From Erpobdella octoculata (Eukaryota > Annelida > Clitellata > Hirudinida > Erpobdellidae): a stretch of DNA of 64,000 bases. The stretch covers positions 39,383,820 through 39,447,819 of the forward strand of contig OZ022238.1 of the NCBI GenBank assembly GCA_963978895.1, read 5' to 3'. How positions within the stretch are numbered: position 1 is the first letter of the stretch; each line of letters starts with the position of its first letter. The notes below the pieces were generated by a model. That model was not told where the DNA came from, searched no databases, and saw only the letters and a program-made list of their open reading frames with translations. Below are positions 11,882-28,448 of the stretch, one piece after another. A program made the translations under genes and the position numbers.

Positions 11882-13231
11882 TCTATATATATAAAAGAAC
11901 ATGTCCTGACTGACTGACTGACTGACTGACTGACTGACTGACTGACTGACTGACTGACAGATGACTGACTGATAATCAACGCCGAGCTCAAACGCCTTAT
12001 CCTAGGAACGTGAAATTTGGAACTTATATTACTTTTATAGCGTAAACATCCGCTAAGAAAGGATTTTTGAAAATTTTGCTCCTGAGGGGAAAAAACTGGA
12101 AAACAAACTTTTTTCTAAAACAATGTATATCTCGAAAACCAAAAATGAGGAGATTTTGAAATTTGGTATATAGATTCTTTTTGAAAAATAAAAAGATACG
12201 TGTTTTACCATTTTTTGAAAATTCGGTTTCCCGGATCTCAAATGTGGGTTGGAAAATTGGGTTATTTGGTTTTTAAAGTAGCTGCTACTCAAAAACTGTG
12301 AATGCTACAGGAGTGAAAATTAGTATTTAGTTTTTACTCCAAAAATAATAAAATACGTGTTTTAGAATTTTTTGAAAATTTGTTTTCCAGGACTTCAAAT
12401 GTGGGGTGGAAAATAGGATTATTTGTTTTTTAAAGTAACTGCTACTCAAAAACTGTAAATACCACAGATGTTAAAATTAGTATTTAGTTTCTATTCTAAA
12501 AATAAAGATATACGTGTTTTACCATTTTTTTAAAATTCGGTTTTCAGGACCTCAAATGTGGGGTGGAAGATAAGGTTATTTGGTTTTTAATGTAACTGCT
12601 ACTCGTAAACAGTAGATGCTACAGGAGTAAAAATTAGTATTTGGTTTCTACTCCAGAAATAATGATATACGTGTTTTACCATTTTTTGAAAATTTGGTTT
12701 CCAGTTCCAGGACCTCAAATGTGAGGTGGAAAAAAGGTTATTTGATTTTAAAATAACTGATACTCAAAAACTGTAAGTGCTACAGATGTGAAAAATAGTA
12801 TTTTGAGGTTTTGTGCCGGTTAAAAGTAAATGAGTTCAGTTTATCACCGGACGGACGGGCCAAGCCGTTATTTTAGGGTCTTCATACGGCCCTGCCCAAA
12901 CCTTAAATCAAGGTGGGACGGGCCGAGATTTTTAACCAAGTATATAGACATTTTAGTGATTTTAGGGTGTTCAGGCTAAACGTGAAGTCAAGGTGGGACG
13001 GGCCGAAGTTTTTCATCAAGTATATAGAACTTCTAGGCCTGTAAAAACGGGCCGGGCCCATATTAGACGGGCCGTGCCGGGCCAGGAATTTCGGTTTTTG
13101 AAACGGGTTGGGCCAAGTTGTCGACGGGCCGAGCCGAGACCTAAAAAATTGATCCGTGCAGTACTCTACTATGTATGCATGGTTCAAATTCTCAAATTTC
13201 ATGCGAGCGAAGCCGCTACGGGCACTGCTAG
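11882..13231 (+). mobile_element. Helitron-like H1, copy 5
   Basis: Plus-oriented: TC at 11882, then TATATATATAAAAGAACATG, a long (TGAC)n tract at 11907-11957, the 157-bp units, the GC-rich module, the AGCG/CGCT hairpin and CTAG at 13228-13231. The eight bases TGTATGTA separate its 5' end from the 5' end of copy 4. Confidence 0.8.
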
Positions 13232-13503
13232 TGTATGTATGTATGTATGTATGTATGTATGTATGTATGTATGTATGTATGTATGTATGTATGTATGTAT
13301 GTATGTATGTATGTATGTATGTATGTATGTATGTATGTATGTATGTATGTATGTATGTATGTATGTATGTATGTATGTATGTATGTATGTATGTATGTAT
13401 GTATGTATGTATGTATGTATGTATGTATGTATGTATGTATGTATGTATGTATGTATGTATGTATGTATGTATGTATGTATGTATGTATGTATGTATGTAT
13501 GTA
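13232..13503. repeat. (TGTA)n microsatellite
   Basis: About 270 bases of essentially perfect TGTA between two H1 copies whose 3' ends face each other. Confidence 0.97.
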
Positions 13504-15334
13504 CTAGCAGTGCCCGTAGTGGCTTCGCTCGCATGAAATTAGATAATTTGAACCGTGCATACATAGTAGAGTACTGCACGGATCAATTGTTTAGGTCTCG
13601 GCTCGGTCCGTCGACGACTTGGCCCAGCCCGTTTCAAAAACCGAAATTCCTGGCCCGGCACGGCCCGTCTAATATGGGCCCGGCCCGTTTTTACAGGCCT
13701 AGAAGTTCTATATACTTGATGAAAAACTTCGGCCCGTCCCACCTTGACTTCAGGTTTAGCCCGGCCCGTCTGAACACCCTAAAGTCACTAAAATGTCTAT
13801 ATACGTGGTTAGAAATCTCGGCCCGTCCCACTTTGATTTAAGGTTTGGGTAGGGCCGTATGAAGACCCTAAAATAGCGGCTTGCCCCGTCCGTCCGGTGA
13901 TAAACTGAACTCATCTACTTTTAACCTGCACAATACCTCAAAATACTAATTTTCACATCTGTAGCACTTACAGATTTTGAGTAGCAGTTATTTTAAAATC
14001 AAATAACCTTTTTTTCACTTCACATTTGACGTCCTGGAAACCAAATTTTCAAAAAAATGGTGAAACACGTTTATCATTATTTTTAGAATAGAAACTAAAT
14101 ACTAATTTTACTTTTGTAGCATTTACAGTTTTTGAGTAGCAGTTACTTTAAAGACCAAAGAAACGTTTTTTCCACCCCACATTTGAGGTCCTGAAAACCA
14201 AAATTTCAAAAAATGGTGAAACACATATATCCTTATTTTTGGAGTAGAAACTAAATACTAAATACTATTTTTCACCCCACGTTTGAGGTCCTGGAAACCA
14301 AATTTAAAAAAAAAATGATAAAACACGTATATCTTTATTTTTAGAATAGAAACTAAATACTAATTTTTACATCTGTGGTATTTAATGAAATACGTGTTTT
14401 AGCATTTTTTGAAAAATTTGGTTTCCAGGACCTCAAATATGGGGTGGAAAATAAGGCTAATTGTCTTTTATAGTAACTGCTACTCAAAAACAGTAAATAC
14501 CACAGATGTAAAAATTATTATTTAGTTTCTTTTCTTAAAATAAAGATATACTTACATTTGAGGTACTGGAAACCAAATTTTTCAAAAAATGCTAAAACAC
14601 GTGTTTCAATATTTTTGGAGTAGAAACTAAATACTAATTTTTACTTCTGTAGCATTAACAGTTTTTGAGTAGCAACTACTTTAAAAACCAAATAACCCAA
14701 AAAATGATGAAACACGTATATCTTTTTTTTTGAGTAGATACTAAGTATTAATTTTTACATCTGTGGCAATTACAGTTGTTAAGTAGCAGTTACTTTAAAA
14801 ACCAAATAACCCTATTATCCACCCCACATTTGAAGTCCTGGAAACCAAATTTTCAAAAAATTGTGAAACCCGTATATCATTATTTTTAGAGTAGAAACTA
14901 AAGACTAATTTTTACTTTTGTAGCATTAACAGTTTTTGAGTAGAAGCTACTTTAAAAACCAAATAACCCAATTTTCCAACCCACATTTGAGGTCCGGGAA
15001 ACCGAATTTTCAAAAAATGGTGAAACACGTATCTTTTTATTTTTCAAAAAGAATCTATATAACAAATTTCAAAATCTCCTAATTTTTGGTTTTCGAGATA
15101 TACATTGCTTTAAAAAAAGGTTTGTTTTCTAGTTTTTTCCCCTCAGGAGCAAAATTTTCAAAAAATTTTCCTTAGCGGATGTTTACGCTATAAAAGTAAT
15201 ATAAGTTCCAAATTTCACGTTCCTAGGATGAGGCGTTTGAGCTCGGCGTTGATTATCAGTCAGTCATCTGTCAGTCAGTCAGTCAGTCAGTCAGTCAGTC
15301 AGTCAGTCAGGACATGTTCTTTTATATATATAGA
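13504..15334 (-). mobile_element. Helitron-like H1, copy 6
   Basis: CTAG at 13504-13507 and the GA end at 15334. It holds about seven repeat units. A stretch near 14390-14560 has the repeat in the opposite orientation, showing internal rearrangement. Confidence 0.75.
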
Positions 15335-15773
15335 TGTATGTATGTATGTATGTATGTATGTATGTATGTATGTATGTATGTATGTATGTATGTATGTATG
15401 TATGTATGTATGTATGTATGTATGTATGTATGTATGTATGTATGTATGTATGTATGTATGTATGTATGTATGTATGTATGTATGTATGTATGTATGTATG
15501 TATGTATGTATGTATGTATGTATGTATGTATGTATGTATGTATGTATGTATGTATGTATGTATGTATGTATGTATGTATGTATGTATGTAGGTATGTATG
15601 TATGTATGTATTTATGTATGTATGTATGTATTTATGTATGTATGTATGTATGTATGTATGTATGTATGTATGTATGTATGTATGTATGTATGTATGTATG
15701 TATGTATGTATGTATGTATGTATGTATGTATGTATGTATGTATGTATGTATGTATGTATGTATGTATGTATGT
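15335..15773. repeat. (TGTA)n microsatellite
   Basis: About 440 bases of TGTA with a few point interruptions (near 15591, 15611 and 15631). It reads directly into the H2 3' part. Confidence 0.97.
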
Positions 15774-15943
15774 AGAATCGGATCTAGGGGGGGGGAACTG
15801 AGAGCGAAATAATGAGCGGGAAAGGGACAGGGAACGGATAACGACCGGGAGCGGGAGCGCAAGCGGGAAGGAAACGGGAGCGAAAAAGAAACGCATTAGG
15901 TGAACCTCTAAAAACCCCGGGCAACGCCGGATTCCCCCGCTAG
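15774..15943 (+). mobile_element. Helitron-like H2, 3' end (plus)
   Basis: Starts AGAATCGGATCTAGGGGG and carries GAGCGGGAGCGCAAGCGGGA words. It ends AACCCCGGGCAACGCCGG, then ATTCCCCCG and CTAG (15940-15943). It is an inverted counterpart of the H2 end at 7544-7703. Confidence 0.75.
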
Positions 15944-15965
15944 TATATATATATATAATATTATA

Positions 15966-16142
15966 TCTATATATATAAAAATGAATGTTTGTATGTTAAT
16001 GGCCTTTATGCATTGCTACACCATTCATCCGATCGTAATGAAATTTTAACACAACCTTGAGAGTCAAGGGGAATCAAAATTTAAAAAAATTTGAAATCCG
16101 TCACAAAATGAGCGGAGCGGAGCGGGTGAGCGAGCGGGAACT

Positions 16143-16170
<28 letters not shown>
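15966..16170 (+). mobile_element. Helitron-like H2, 5' end
   Basis: TC at 15966 followed by TATATATATAAAAATGAATG. Then come CATTGCTACACCATTCATCC and GATCGTAATGAAATTTT, a 5' segment shared with the copy at 63177. It breaks off in (TA)n. The next 145 bases (16171-16315) show no recognisable feature. Confidence 0.65.
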
Positions 16171-16181
<11 letters not shown>

Positions 16182-16314
16182 ACAAAACTATTTCCTTTAA
16201 AACATCGTCATATATTGAAAATTGGCTGAAAAAATACAATTTCAAATTTCAAATCTTTCTATCGAATTAATTATGCCACCTAAACGAAAAGCTATTGATT
16301 CCACAGTTTATTCG

Positions 16315-20118
<3,804 letters not shown>

Positions 20119-20537
20119 TATATATATATGAATGTTTGTGGGTTAGTTTGTCTATTATAGAAACGGGAAAGCGACCCGGAACGGACAGCGAGCGGGAACG
20201 GAAAAGCAAGCGTGAGCGGGAATGGGAGAGCAAACGTGAGCGGGAACGGGACAGCGACCGGGAACGGGAAAACGACCGGGAGCGGGAAAGCGACCGGGAG
20301 CGGGAAAGTGACCGGGAGCGGGAAAGCGACCGGGAGCGGGAAAGCGACCGGGAGCGGGAAAGCGACCGGCAGCGCGAAAGCGACCGGCAGCGGAAAAGCG
20401 ACCGGCAGCGGGAAAACGACCGAAAACGGGAAAGCGAACAGGAGTGGGAAAGCAGGTGGGAAAGGAAACGGGAGAGAAAGAAACAAACATTAGAAAAACC
20501 TCTAAAAAACCCGGGCATCGCCGGGTATATCCGCTAG
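20119..20537 (+). mobile_element. Helitron-like H2 with 18-bp minisatellite
   Basis: Begins TATATATATATGAATGTTTG and ends ACCCGGGCATCGCCGGG ... CTAG at 20534-20537. Between about 20245 and 20430 is an array of an 18-base unit, GCGACCGGGAGCGGGAAA, with drift. Long frames on both strands (SRSRSL, DRERES, SGKATG repeats) come from this array. Confidence 0.75.
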
Positions 20538-20599
20538 TTGTTATATATAATATAATATAATATAATAAATATATATATAAAGATATATATAAATATTTA

Positions 20600-21110
20600 T
20601 CAAAGGTTCTTTCAGCATGAATTTTCGCCTTTGATCTCACTGACCTCACTCGGTAGCGTGAAAGCAAGCGGGGAAGGAAAGTGGAGCGGGAAAGCAAGCG
20701 GAGCGGGAGAGCAAACGGGAACGGAAGAGGAAGCAAAAACAGGAAACCAAGCAGAAACGTGAGAGCAAACGAAAACGAGAGAGTCCGCGGAACGGGAGAG
20801 CAAGCGGGAACGGGAGAGCAAGCATGAGGTAGAGCAAGCGGGAGCCGGAGAGCAAGCGGGAACGGGTGGGCAAGCGGGAGCGGTGGGCAAGCGAAAACGA
20901 GAAAGTAAGCGGGAGCGGGAGAGCAAGCGGAAAGGGATAACAGGCGGAACGGCAAAACAAGCGGAAACGAGAATACAAACGGACACAGGAGTGTAAACGG
21001 GAACGGGAGAGAAAGGGGGAACGAGAGAGCAAACGGGTACGGGAGAGCAAGCGGGGAATGAAACGAGAGAAAGAGAGAAGAACGATAAAAAAACTTTCAA
21101 AAACCCCGGG
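20600..21110 (+). repeat. H2-like minisatellite, end lost
   Basis: A related GC-rich array (GCGGGAACGGGAGAGCAA units, poorly aligned) ends in AAAACCCCGGGCATTG without a CTAG. This is a truncated H2 Helitron 3' half. 20538-20600 is TA-rich filler. Confidence 0.6.
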
Positions 21111-21189
21111 CATTGTACACTCAATTGTTCTTCGCGATTGATTTTTTTTAAATTGTCATAATTTTGTACATTAAACTTTTAATAAAACA

Positions 21190-21668
21190 AATAAAGATAA
21201 AAAAATTTTAAATGCTTTTATTTGCCTCTTTATCTGAGTCGACGAACTATAATGTTTGAATCTAAAACAACCATTGCGCTCAATTTTGCTATTATTTTGG
21301 ACCTCTGGCGACTTATAAATAAACATTCGTACAGTTTAATTATTTTGGACCTTCTGCGACTTATACATAAACTACTTATTACAGTCGCTAAATGGAAGGA
21401 AATAATTTTATTTAAATAATTTTAATTGATTTAAGGCCTAATTCATGTCGGAAACATTAAATTCATGTATTGTCATCCAAAATAAAGATTTCCTGAAAGT
21501 TTTAGAGCTCTAGGTGGTCGAAAAGTGGGTGAATTTTTTTTCTAAGATTTGATCACCACAGACAAACAAACAAACAAACAAACAAACAGAGAGAAAGTGA
21601 AGTTAAAGAAAAGTATTTAAAAATTAAAATAACTTATAAGGCAAAACAACGTTTGCTGGGTCAGCTAG
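21190..21668 (+). mobile_element. Helitron-like H3 remnant
   Basis: Contains TGCCTCTTTATCTGAGTC, a block also found near 47140. An (ACAA)n run at about 21560-21588 and the end AACGTTTGCTGGGTCAG with CTAG at 21665-21668 follow. The GGGTCAGCTAG end is a Helitron 3' type. The 5' end was not found. Confidence 0.5.
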
Positions 21669-21960
21669 TATATATAAAAATTTTATTATGTATGTAAGTA
21701 TGTATGTATCTTAGTCCTTTATGCTTTGTTACACCATTCATCCGTTCGGAGCGAACATTTTTGCAATACAATTTTGATTGCCAGTTAAAACATGTTGACT
21801 TTTTACCGAAACGGCCCAATTTTAGCGTATGGGCACAACTTTTTTTACGACTACACTACTTGTGAAGGCGATCGGGAGCAGGAGAGCAAACGAGAAAGGA
21901 AACGGGAGCGAAAAAGAAAAACGGTAGAAAAACCTCTTAAAACCACGGCCAACCCACTAG
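21669..21960 (+). mobile_element. Helitron-like H2, short copy
   Basis: Starts right after the H3 CTAG with TATATATAAAAATTTT and carries TTTGTTACACCATTCATCCG like other H2 5' ends. It ends in a GC-rich tract and CACGGCCAACCCACTAG (CTAG 21957-21960). Confidence 0.65.
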
Positions 21961-22055
21961 TATGTAATAAAAATTTAGAGTTTATAAGTTTCACCTCTTA
22001 AAAAATTTATTATTAATTGAAAATCACTCTGAACAACGATGTACATTATGAAAAC

Positions 22056-22061
22056 TTTATT
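22056..22061 (-). promoter_or_regulatory. AATAAA poly(A) signal of the PABPN1-like gene
   Basis: AATAAA on the minus strand, 75 bases beyond the TGA/TAA of the RRM frame. Confidence 0.5.
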
Positions 22062-22135
22062 TAAAGTTATAAATGTTGCTTTTTAAAAATTCTTTTTTAA
22101 AGTTAGACGTGCTTTTGCGTTTTAATCTTTTTGCG

Positions 22136-22858
22136 TTACACTTTTATCATTGGTGGGATTCCAAGTCCTCTTCTAGTTCTTCTTGAGCTAAATGGTTTTT
22201 GATGACATTGAAACGTGTCACCAAGTATGCTGTTACGACAATTTCTCGAACGAATTCCATTTGCATAAGGTTTGAGTCTGTTATAATTTGGTAAAACGTT
22301 CAACTGATTCTCATAACTTTTCCCATTTATCAGATCTAATCTTGTGTTATGTTGCAATAACTGGTTCTGTTTTCTTCTTATTTTTCCAAAAGGTTCTGTT
22401 CCAAAACCGTGTTGTTCTATTCTTTGGTTACTAGTTCTAATAGGATATCGGTTGGTAGTAGATATCCCAGGAACGTTAGTTCTTTTTGGCGTAACTTTTA
22501 TTAGCCTTCCACGAAATAATGAGTCGTTCAATTTCATTGCTTCATCAATGGCTTGAACAGTTTCAAATTGGAGATATGCAAAACCTTTTGGAGAATGGGT
22601 TTTAGGGTTTACTGGAATTGTGAGCCTAGCAATTAAACCACAGTTCTCAAAAAGTTTAGCTACTTCTTCAGCTGAAGCATTATAATCAACATTTCCAATC
22701 CAAATTGAACAGTAATCGGCATTTGCAGTTTCATTAGCATTATTTTTTGATGTATCTGTTTCCAGTGCTTCTGCGTTCAATCGGAAATCTTCCGCTATTC
22801 TTAAAGCATTCTCAAACAAACTTGCAAAATCAGCTTCAAAAGACGGAGAGCTTTCCAT
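22136..22858 (-). CDS. PABPN1-like nuclear poly(A)-binding RRM protein, intronless
   Basis: A 240-aa frame with one RRM close to nuclear poly(A)-binding protein PABPN1, which coats nascent poly(A) tails and stimulates poly(A) polymerase. RNP2 is IWIGNVDY (52-59) and RNP1 is KGFAYLQF (91-98). SLFRGRLIKVTPKRTNVPGI (113-132) followed by STTNR is the segment that singles out the PABPN1 family. An N-terminal acidic/helical part of about 45 residues precedes the RRM. The tail is Arg-rich (SSRRTRRGLG) but much less Arg/Gly-regular than in PABPN1. There are no introns, and an AATAAA lies 75 bases past the stop, so this is probably a retrocopy-derived paralogue that kept its frame. A true single-exon host gene is the alternative. 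Confidence 0.85.
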   Translation of the reverse strand: MESSPSFEADFASLFENALRIAEDFRLNAEALETDTSKNNANETANADYCSIWIGNVDYNASAEEVAKLFENCGLIARLTIPVNPKTHSPKGFAYLQFETVQAIDEAMKLNDSLFRGRLIKVTPKRTNVPGISTTNRYPIRTSNQRIEQHGFGTEPFGKIRRKQNQLLQHNTRLDLINGKSYENQLNVLPNYNRLKPYANGIRSRNCRNSILGDTFQCHQKPFSSRRTRRGLGIPPMIKV

Positions 22859-22964
22859 ACTTTACGCTGTGGAGGTTTTACTAATACTCGGCAAATTTCT
22901 ATGAACTATACGATGCTCAAGTGAGATACTTTGTCCTGAAGTTGTACATGCGGAAATAGATATA

Positions 22965-22967
<3 letters not shown>

Positions 22968-23035
<68 letters not shown>

Positions 23036-23115
23036 ATATACATGTATATATATGTATATATATATACATGTATATAAACATGTATATATATATACATATA
23101 CGTATATATACATAC

Positions 23116-23149
<34 letters not shown>

Positions 23150-23186
23150 GTATATATATACGTATATGTATATGTATATGTATATG

Positions 23187-23190
<4 letters not shown>
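22968..23190. repeat. TA / TGTATA-rich microsatellite
   Basis: Alternating TA passing into irregular TATATACATG/TATACG units. Confidence 0.95.

Positions 23191-23282
<92 letters not shown>
23191..23282. repeat. (TAA)n microsatellite
   Basis: About 30 uninterrupted copies of TAA/AAT. Confidence 0.97.
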
Positions 23283-23284
<2 letters not shown>

Positions 23285-23339
23285 GAATCATTTGATTAGG
23301 CGCTCCCTTATCGACAAAGTCCATTACGGGACATTATAC

Positions 23340-25400
<2,061 letters not shown>

Positions 25401-26470
25401 GCGAAAGGGGTGGATTTGGATGGTTACGAATGTTCAAGAGTTGAGTTTGCCAGCAAATCGTCCGAGGTCGTCCAGTCCCAAAGTAACTACCTGGCAATGA
25501 TTTTCTGGGAGTTTTAGTCGAAGTATACTGAACAAAAGATTTGTAGCCGTATGCCTCAATATTTTACTGACTAGCAAAGTGGAGAAATTCAGTTCGACGA
25601 AACATTTAGGTACTCTCTCGACATCGTGTCTCTCGCAGATCTGCAAATTTGATTGCCAATCGTCGAGTCTTTCAACCGACGAAAAACTCAGTTTCGTAGA
25701 TTAAAATTTCGAGGACGAGTACGAAAAACTAATGACGATTGATATCAAATTACAACTATCTAACTTAATTTTTCGGTTCCAGGATGAAAAGGAACATGGT
25801 AAAACAAAACATGACAAAACAGAACATGATAAAACAGAACATGAAGAAACAGAACACTGAAGAAACAGAACAATGAAGAAACAGAACAATGAAGAAACTG
25901 AACAAAGAGAAAACAGAACAGTGAATAAACAAAAAATTGAATAAACAGAACGGGGAAAAAACAGAACATTGAGTTTATTTTTTCAACTTTTTCGTGATAT
26001 ACAAAATGTCTGAGATCAAATTGTTCCATGTTAATATGCCCGGAGGAATTTTAAAAGATTATCCTAAAATTAAAGTTTTAGTCGTTCTGATGCAAATCGC
26101 TTTTGTCCAACTGTAATAAAACTCGCTAGCCGTTTCCGTGCTTTTTCTCAAAGCTGAACACGTGTTTGTAGAGACCGCAATCCAGATGGGCTCTCACCTG
26201 GTCACATTCAGAAAATTTGATAGAAATGTTGTTGAAACTGAGATGGTCATCAGTAATAATAATTTAAAATAGATGTGGAGAGCCATCCTTTAATGTATTC
26301 ATTGCACAAATAAGAAATTTTTTAAATTTATTAATACCGAAAAATCCGCCTTTAAATGTTTCCCAAATTACGAATCGTTTGAGATTCAAATTCGTTTCAG
26401 AAAACTGCACAGTGTGCTCGTTGAGGGAAAAAAGTTGATTTGATTAAAATTGCTTCGCTAGCTATTAAAT
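25401..26470. other. no gene seen; 15-bp minisatellite at ~25790-25970
   Basis: Apart from repeated AACAGAACAnTGAAGAA-like units (about ten, degenerate) I see no supported feature. Near 26110-26160 the minus strand carries GCACGGAAACGGCTAGC, downstream of the Penelope-like remnant; it may be a decayed copy of that element's 3' motif. Confidence 0.6.
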
Positions 26471-26474
26471 TTTC

Positions 26475-27197
26475 GTGCGTTAAAAGCGAGTTGTGCCAGC
26501 CTGTTAGTTCATTTTGTTTCGTGCGAAGTTAATTAATGAAACAGGATCACTATTGGGCTGAAATTTGCTAGAAATGAATTTACTAATAAGGTTGTCGAAA
26601 AATGAATTCGAATAGTTATTGTTTACAAGTAGCTGTTTGATACGGACTAATTCCTTATGAAAATCTGTCCAATTATTGCTAAACTTGTAGGTTCGGAGAA
26701 GTTAATTGTTGACAACCGCAGCTTTGTACTGATTCACTGTCTGCGTTAAGGCAAGCCCCGCAATTGGACGGTTTCTCGTAAACGAAACATTTCAATCCTT
26801 GAGAGGTTTTTTCGACAAGGGTATGCAAAAACGAGAGTTGGTTATTTATATTAGAGTTTTCACAAGTAAAAGTTAAAACAGAATTGTCTTCAAACTTCTT
26901 TATAAATCCAAAATATCTTGATTAGATGATACGATAACAAAGATATCATCGACGTACCTGGCATATAGAATTGTTTATTGTTGAATGTTTTGAAGATATT
27001 ATTTTCCAAATGACCCATGTAATAATTAGCAAACAATGGCCCCAGTGTTGAACCCATAGCAACGCCATCAATTTGTAAATATAAGCCACCACCAGGGTGT
27101 TGAAATTGAGAATCCAAAGTGTTGAAATTTGTGCGTTAAGAGCGAGTTGTGCCAGCCTATTGGTTCATTTTGTTCCGTGCGAAGTTAATTAATGAAA
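26475..27197 (+). repeat. ~67-bp direct repeats flanking the Penelope-like remnant
   Basis: GTGCGTTAARAGCGAGTTGT and the following ~45 bases occur at 26475-26542 and again at 27131-27197 with few differences, bracketing the RT remnant. Partial tandem duplication and terminal repeats are common in Penelope-like elements. Confidence 0.7.
26485..27125 (-). pseudogene. Penelope-like element RT remnant
   Basis: Minus-strand reading gives LYLQIDGVAMGSTLGPLFAN (near 27040-27100), then pieces including NSVLTFTCENSN and the run LVRIKQLLVNNNYSNSF (near 26600-26650). The same 17 residues occur in the Penelope-like ORF at 57002-58276, so both belong to one family. The catalytic YVDD segment is scrambled and several stops are present. 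It is dead. Confidence 0.8.
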
Positions 27198-27209
27198 AGG
27201 CGTGCACTC

Positions 27210-28448
27210 AACTGAAAATTTGCGGAAGATGTATGTTTAGACGTACGTGAGATGAAATTTGTCTGTGTGGGTTTTGTTCTATTTGTCGTTTCAGAAACCA
27301 TCGCATCGCTGGTGAATGTCGAAAACATTTTTTAAGAGCAGAAGTTTACCACAAGATGCAGATAAAATTGTTGTAGCTGTGGCTGAAAAGCAGACAACTT
27401 TTGAATTGTACAGGTAAACGTAGAACAGGAAGGACCGAATTAAGATGAAATTGGGCCTGATGTTGCAGCACAAAAAAGACATATTTTTTCTCGGCATTAG
27501 TGCATTGTGCGTGTGCACTCAGACCGACCAAGGAGTCTCAATTGCTTGCTACGCAACGCAACCAGCCAGCCTTTATTGAACATGAACAATAATAACGACG
27601 TATCATCGCAACAACTCGAGATTAACACCAAACTATGTAACATCAACACACAATTTCTCAATTCTCTTACAAAACAGAGTAAGAAAAAATGAATTTGCTA
27701 GCCACTAGCTACTAGCTAGCGCGCGCCAAACAAGTGAAGGAGCGGGAGCCTAGCAAGCTAAGGAGCGCTCACCTGTAATTACCTCGTGTGCGTGGACGTG
27801 CATAAAATACCGGTACACCTAACTGTACAACTAACTTTCAAAGTGAAAAATTTACAACGTGGCAAGAATTCCCAAGATAATGCAAAAAACGCAGCTAAAT
27901 TACTAAGTTAACTGTTTAACGTAAAATTTATAGCATTAATTTGAAATTTTCGGTTAACAATAAGCACAACGACGTTATAGTTACGTCACAGCGAAAAAAA
28001 ATAGTAACTGTATACTGGTTTTTTTCGCATATAACGCGCATCTATGAAGGCCTAAAGAGGGGTTGAAAAAAGATGAATCATTATAAATAAACAAAATTTA
28101 ATTGGTAGAATGTATTTACAATTTCTAATTTATAGAGCAACATCTTTTGTTATGACTTTTCCGGGCATGTCAGAGTGCGCGTTATATGCGTAAAAATACG
28201 GTTAAAAGTAACGCTGTGTCCAGGCGTCAGAGTCAGACTTCAAGGTTATTTCTAAGAATTATTTTGAAGTTAATATAACAAAGGAAAACTGTTCCGCTTT
28301 CGGAAAATTTTTGTCTGTTTTCATCTGGGTTTATTTCAGGAATGGGCCTAATGCTGCAGTATAATTTGCACCTACCTTAACCCGGCCCTGAGAACTGGTA
28401 AACGCTGGTTGTGCATAATTGTAAGAGTGCGTAAAAATGCCGGCTCCA
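27210..28448. other. no gene or element recognised
   Basis: A 61-aa frame at 27507-27692 (NNNNDVSSQQLEINTKLCNI...) has no recognisable motif. The rest shows no coding or repeat structure I can support. Confidence 0.5.

Noticed and set aside
12903..13841. Frames with GRAEVFHQVYRTSRPVKTGR and similar
   Set aside because: They lie in the GC-rich module of H1 Helitrons and recur in several copies and both orientations without a domain or start context.
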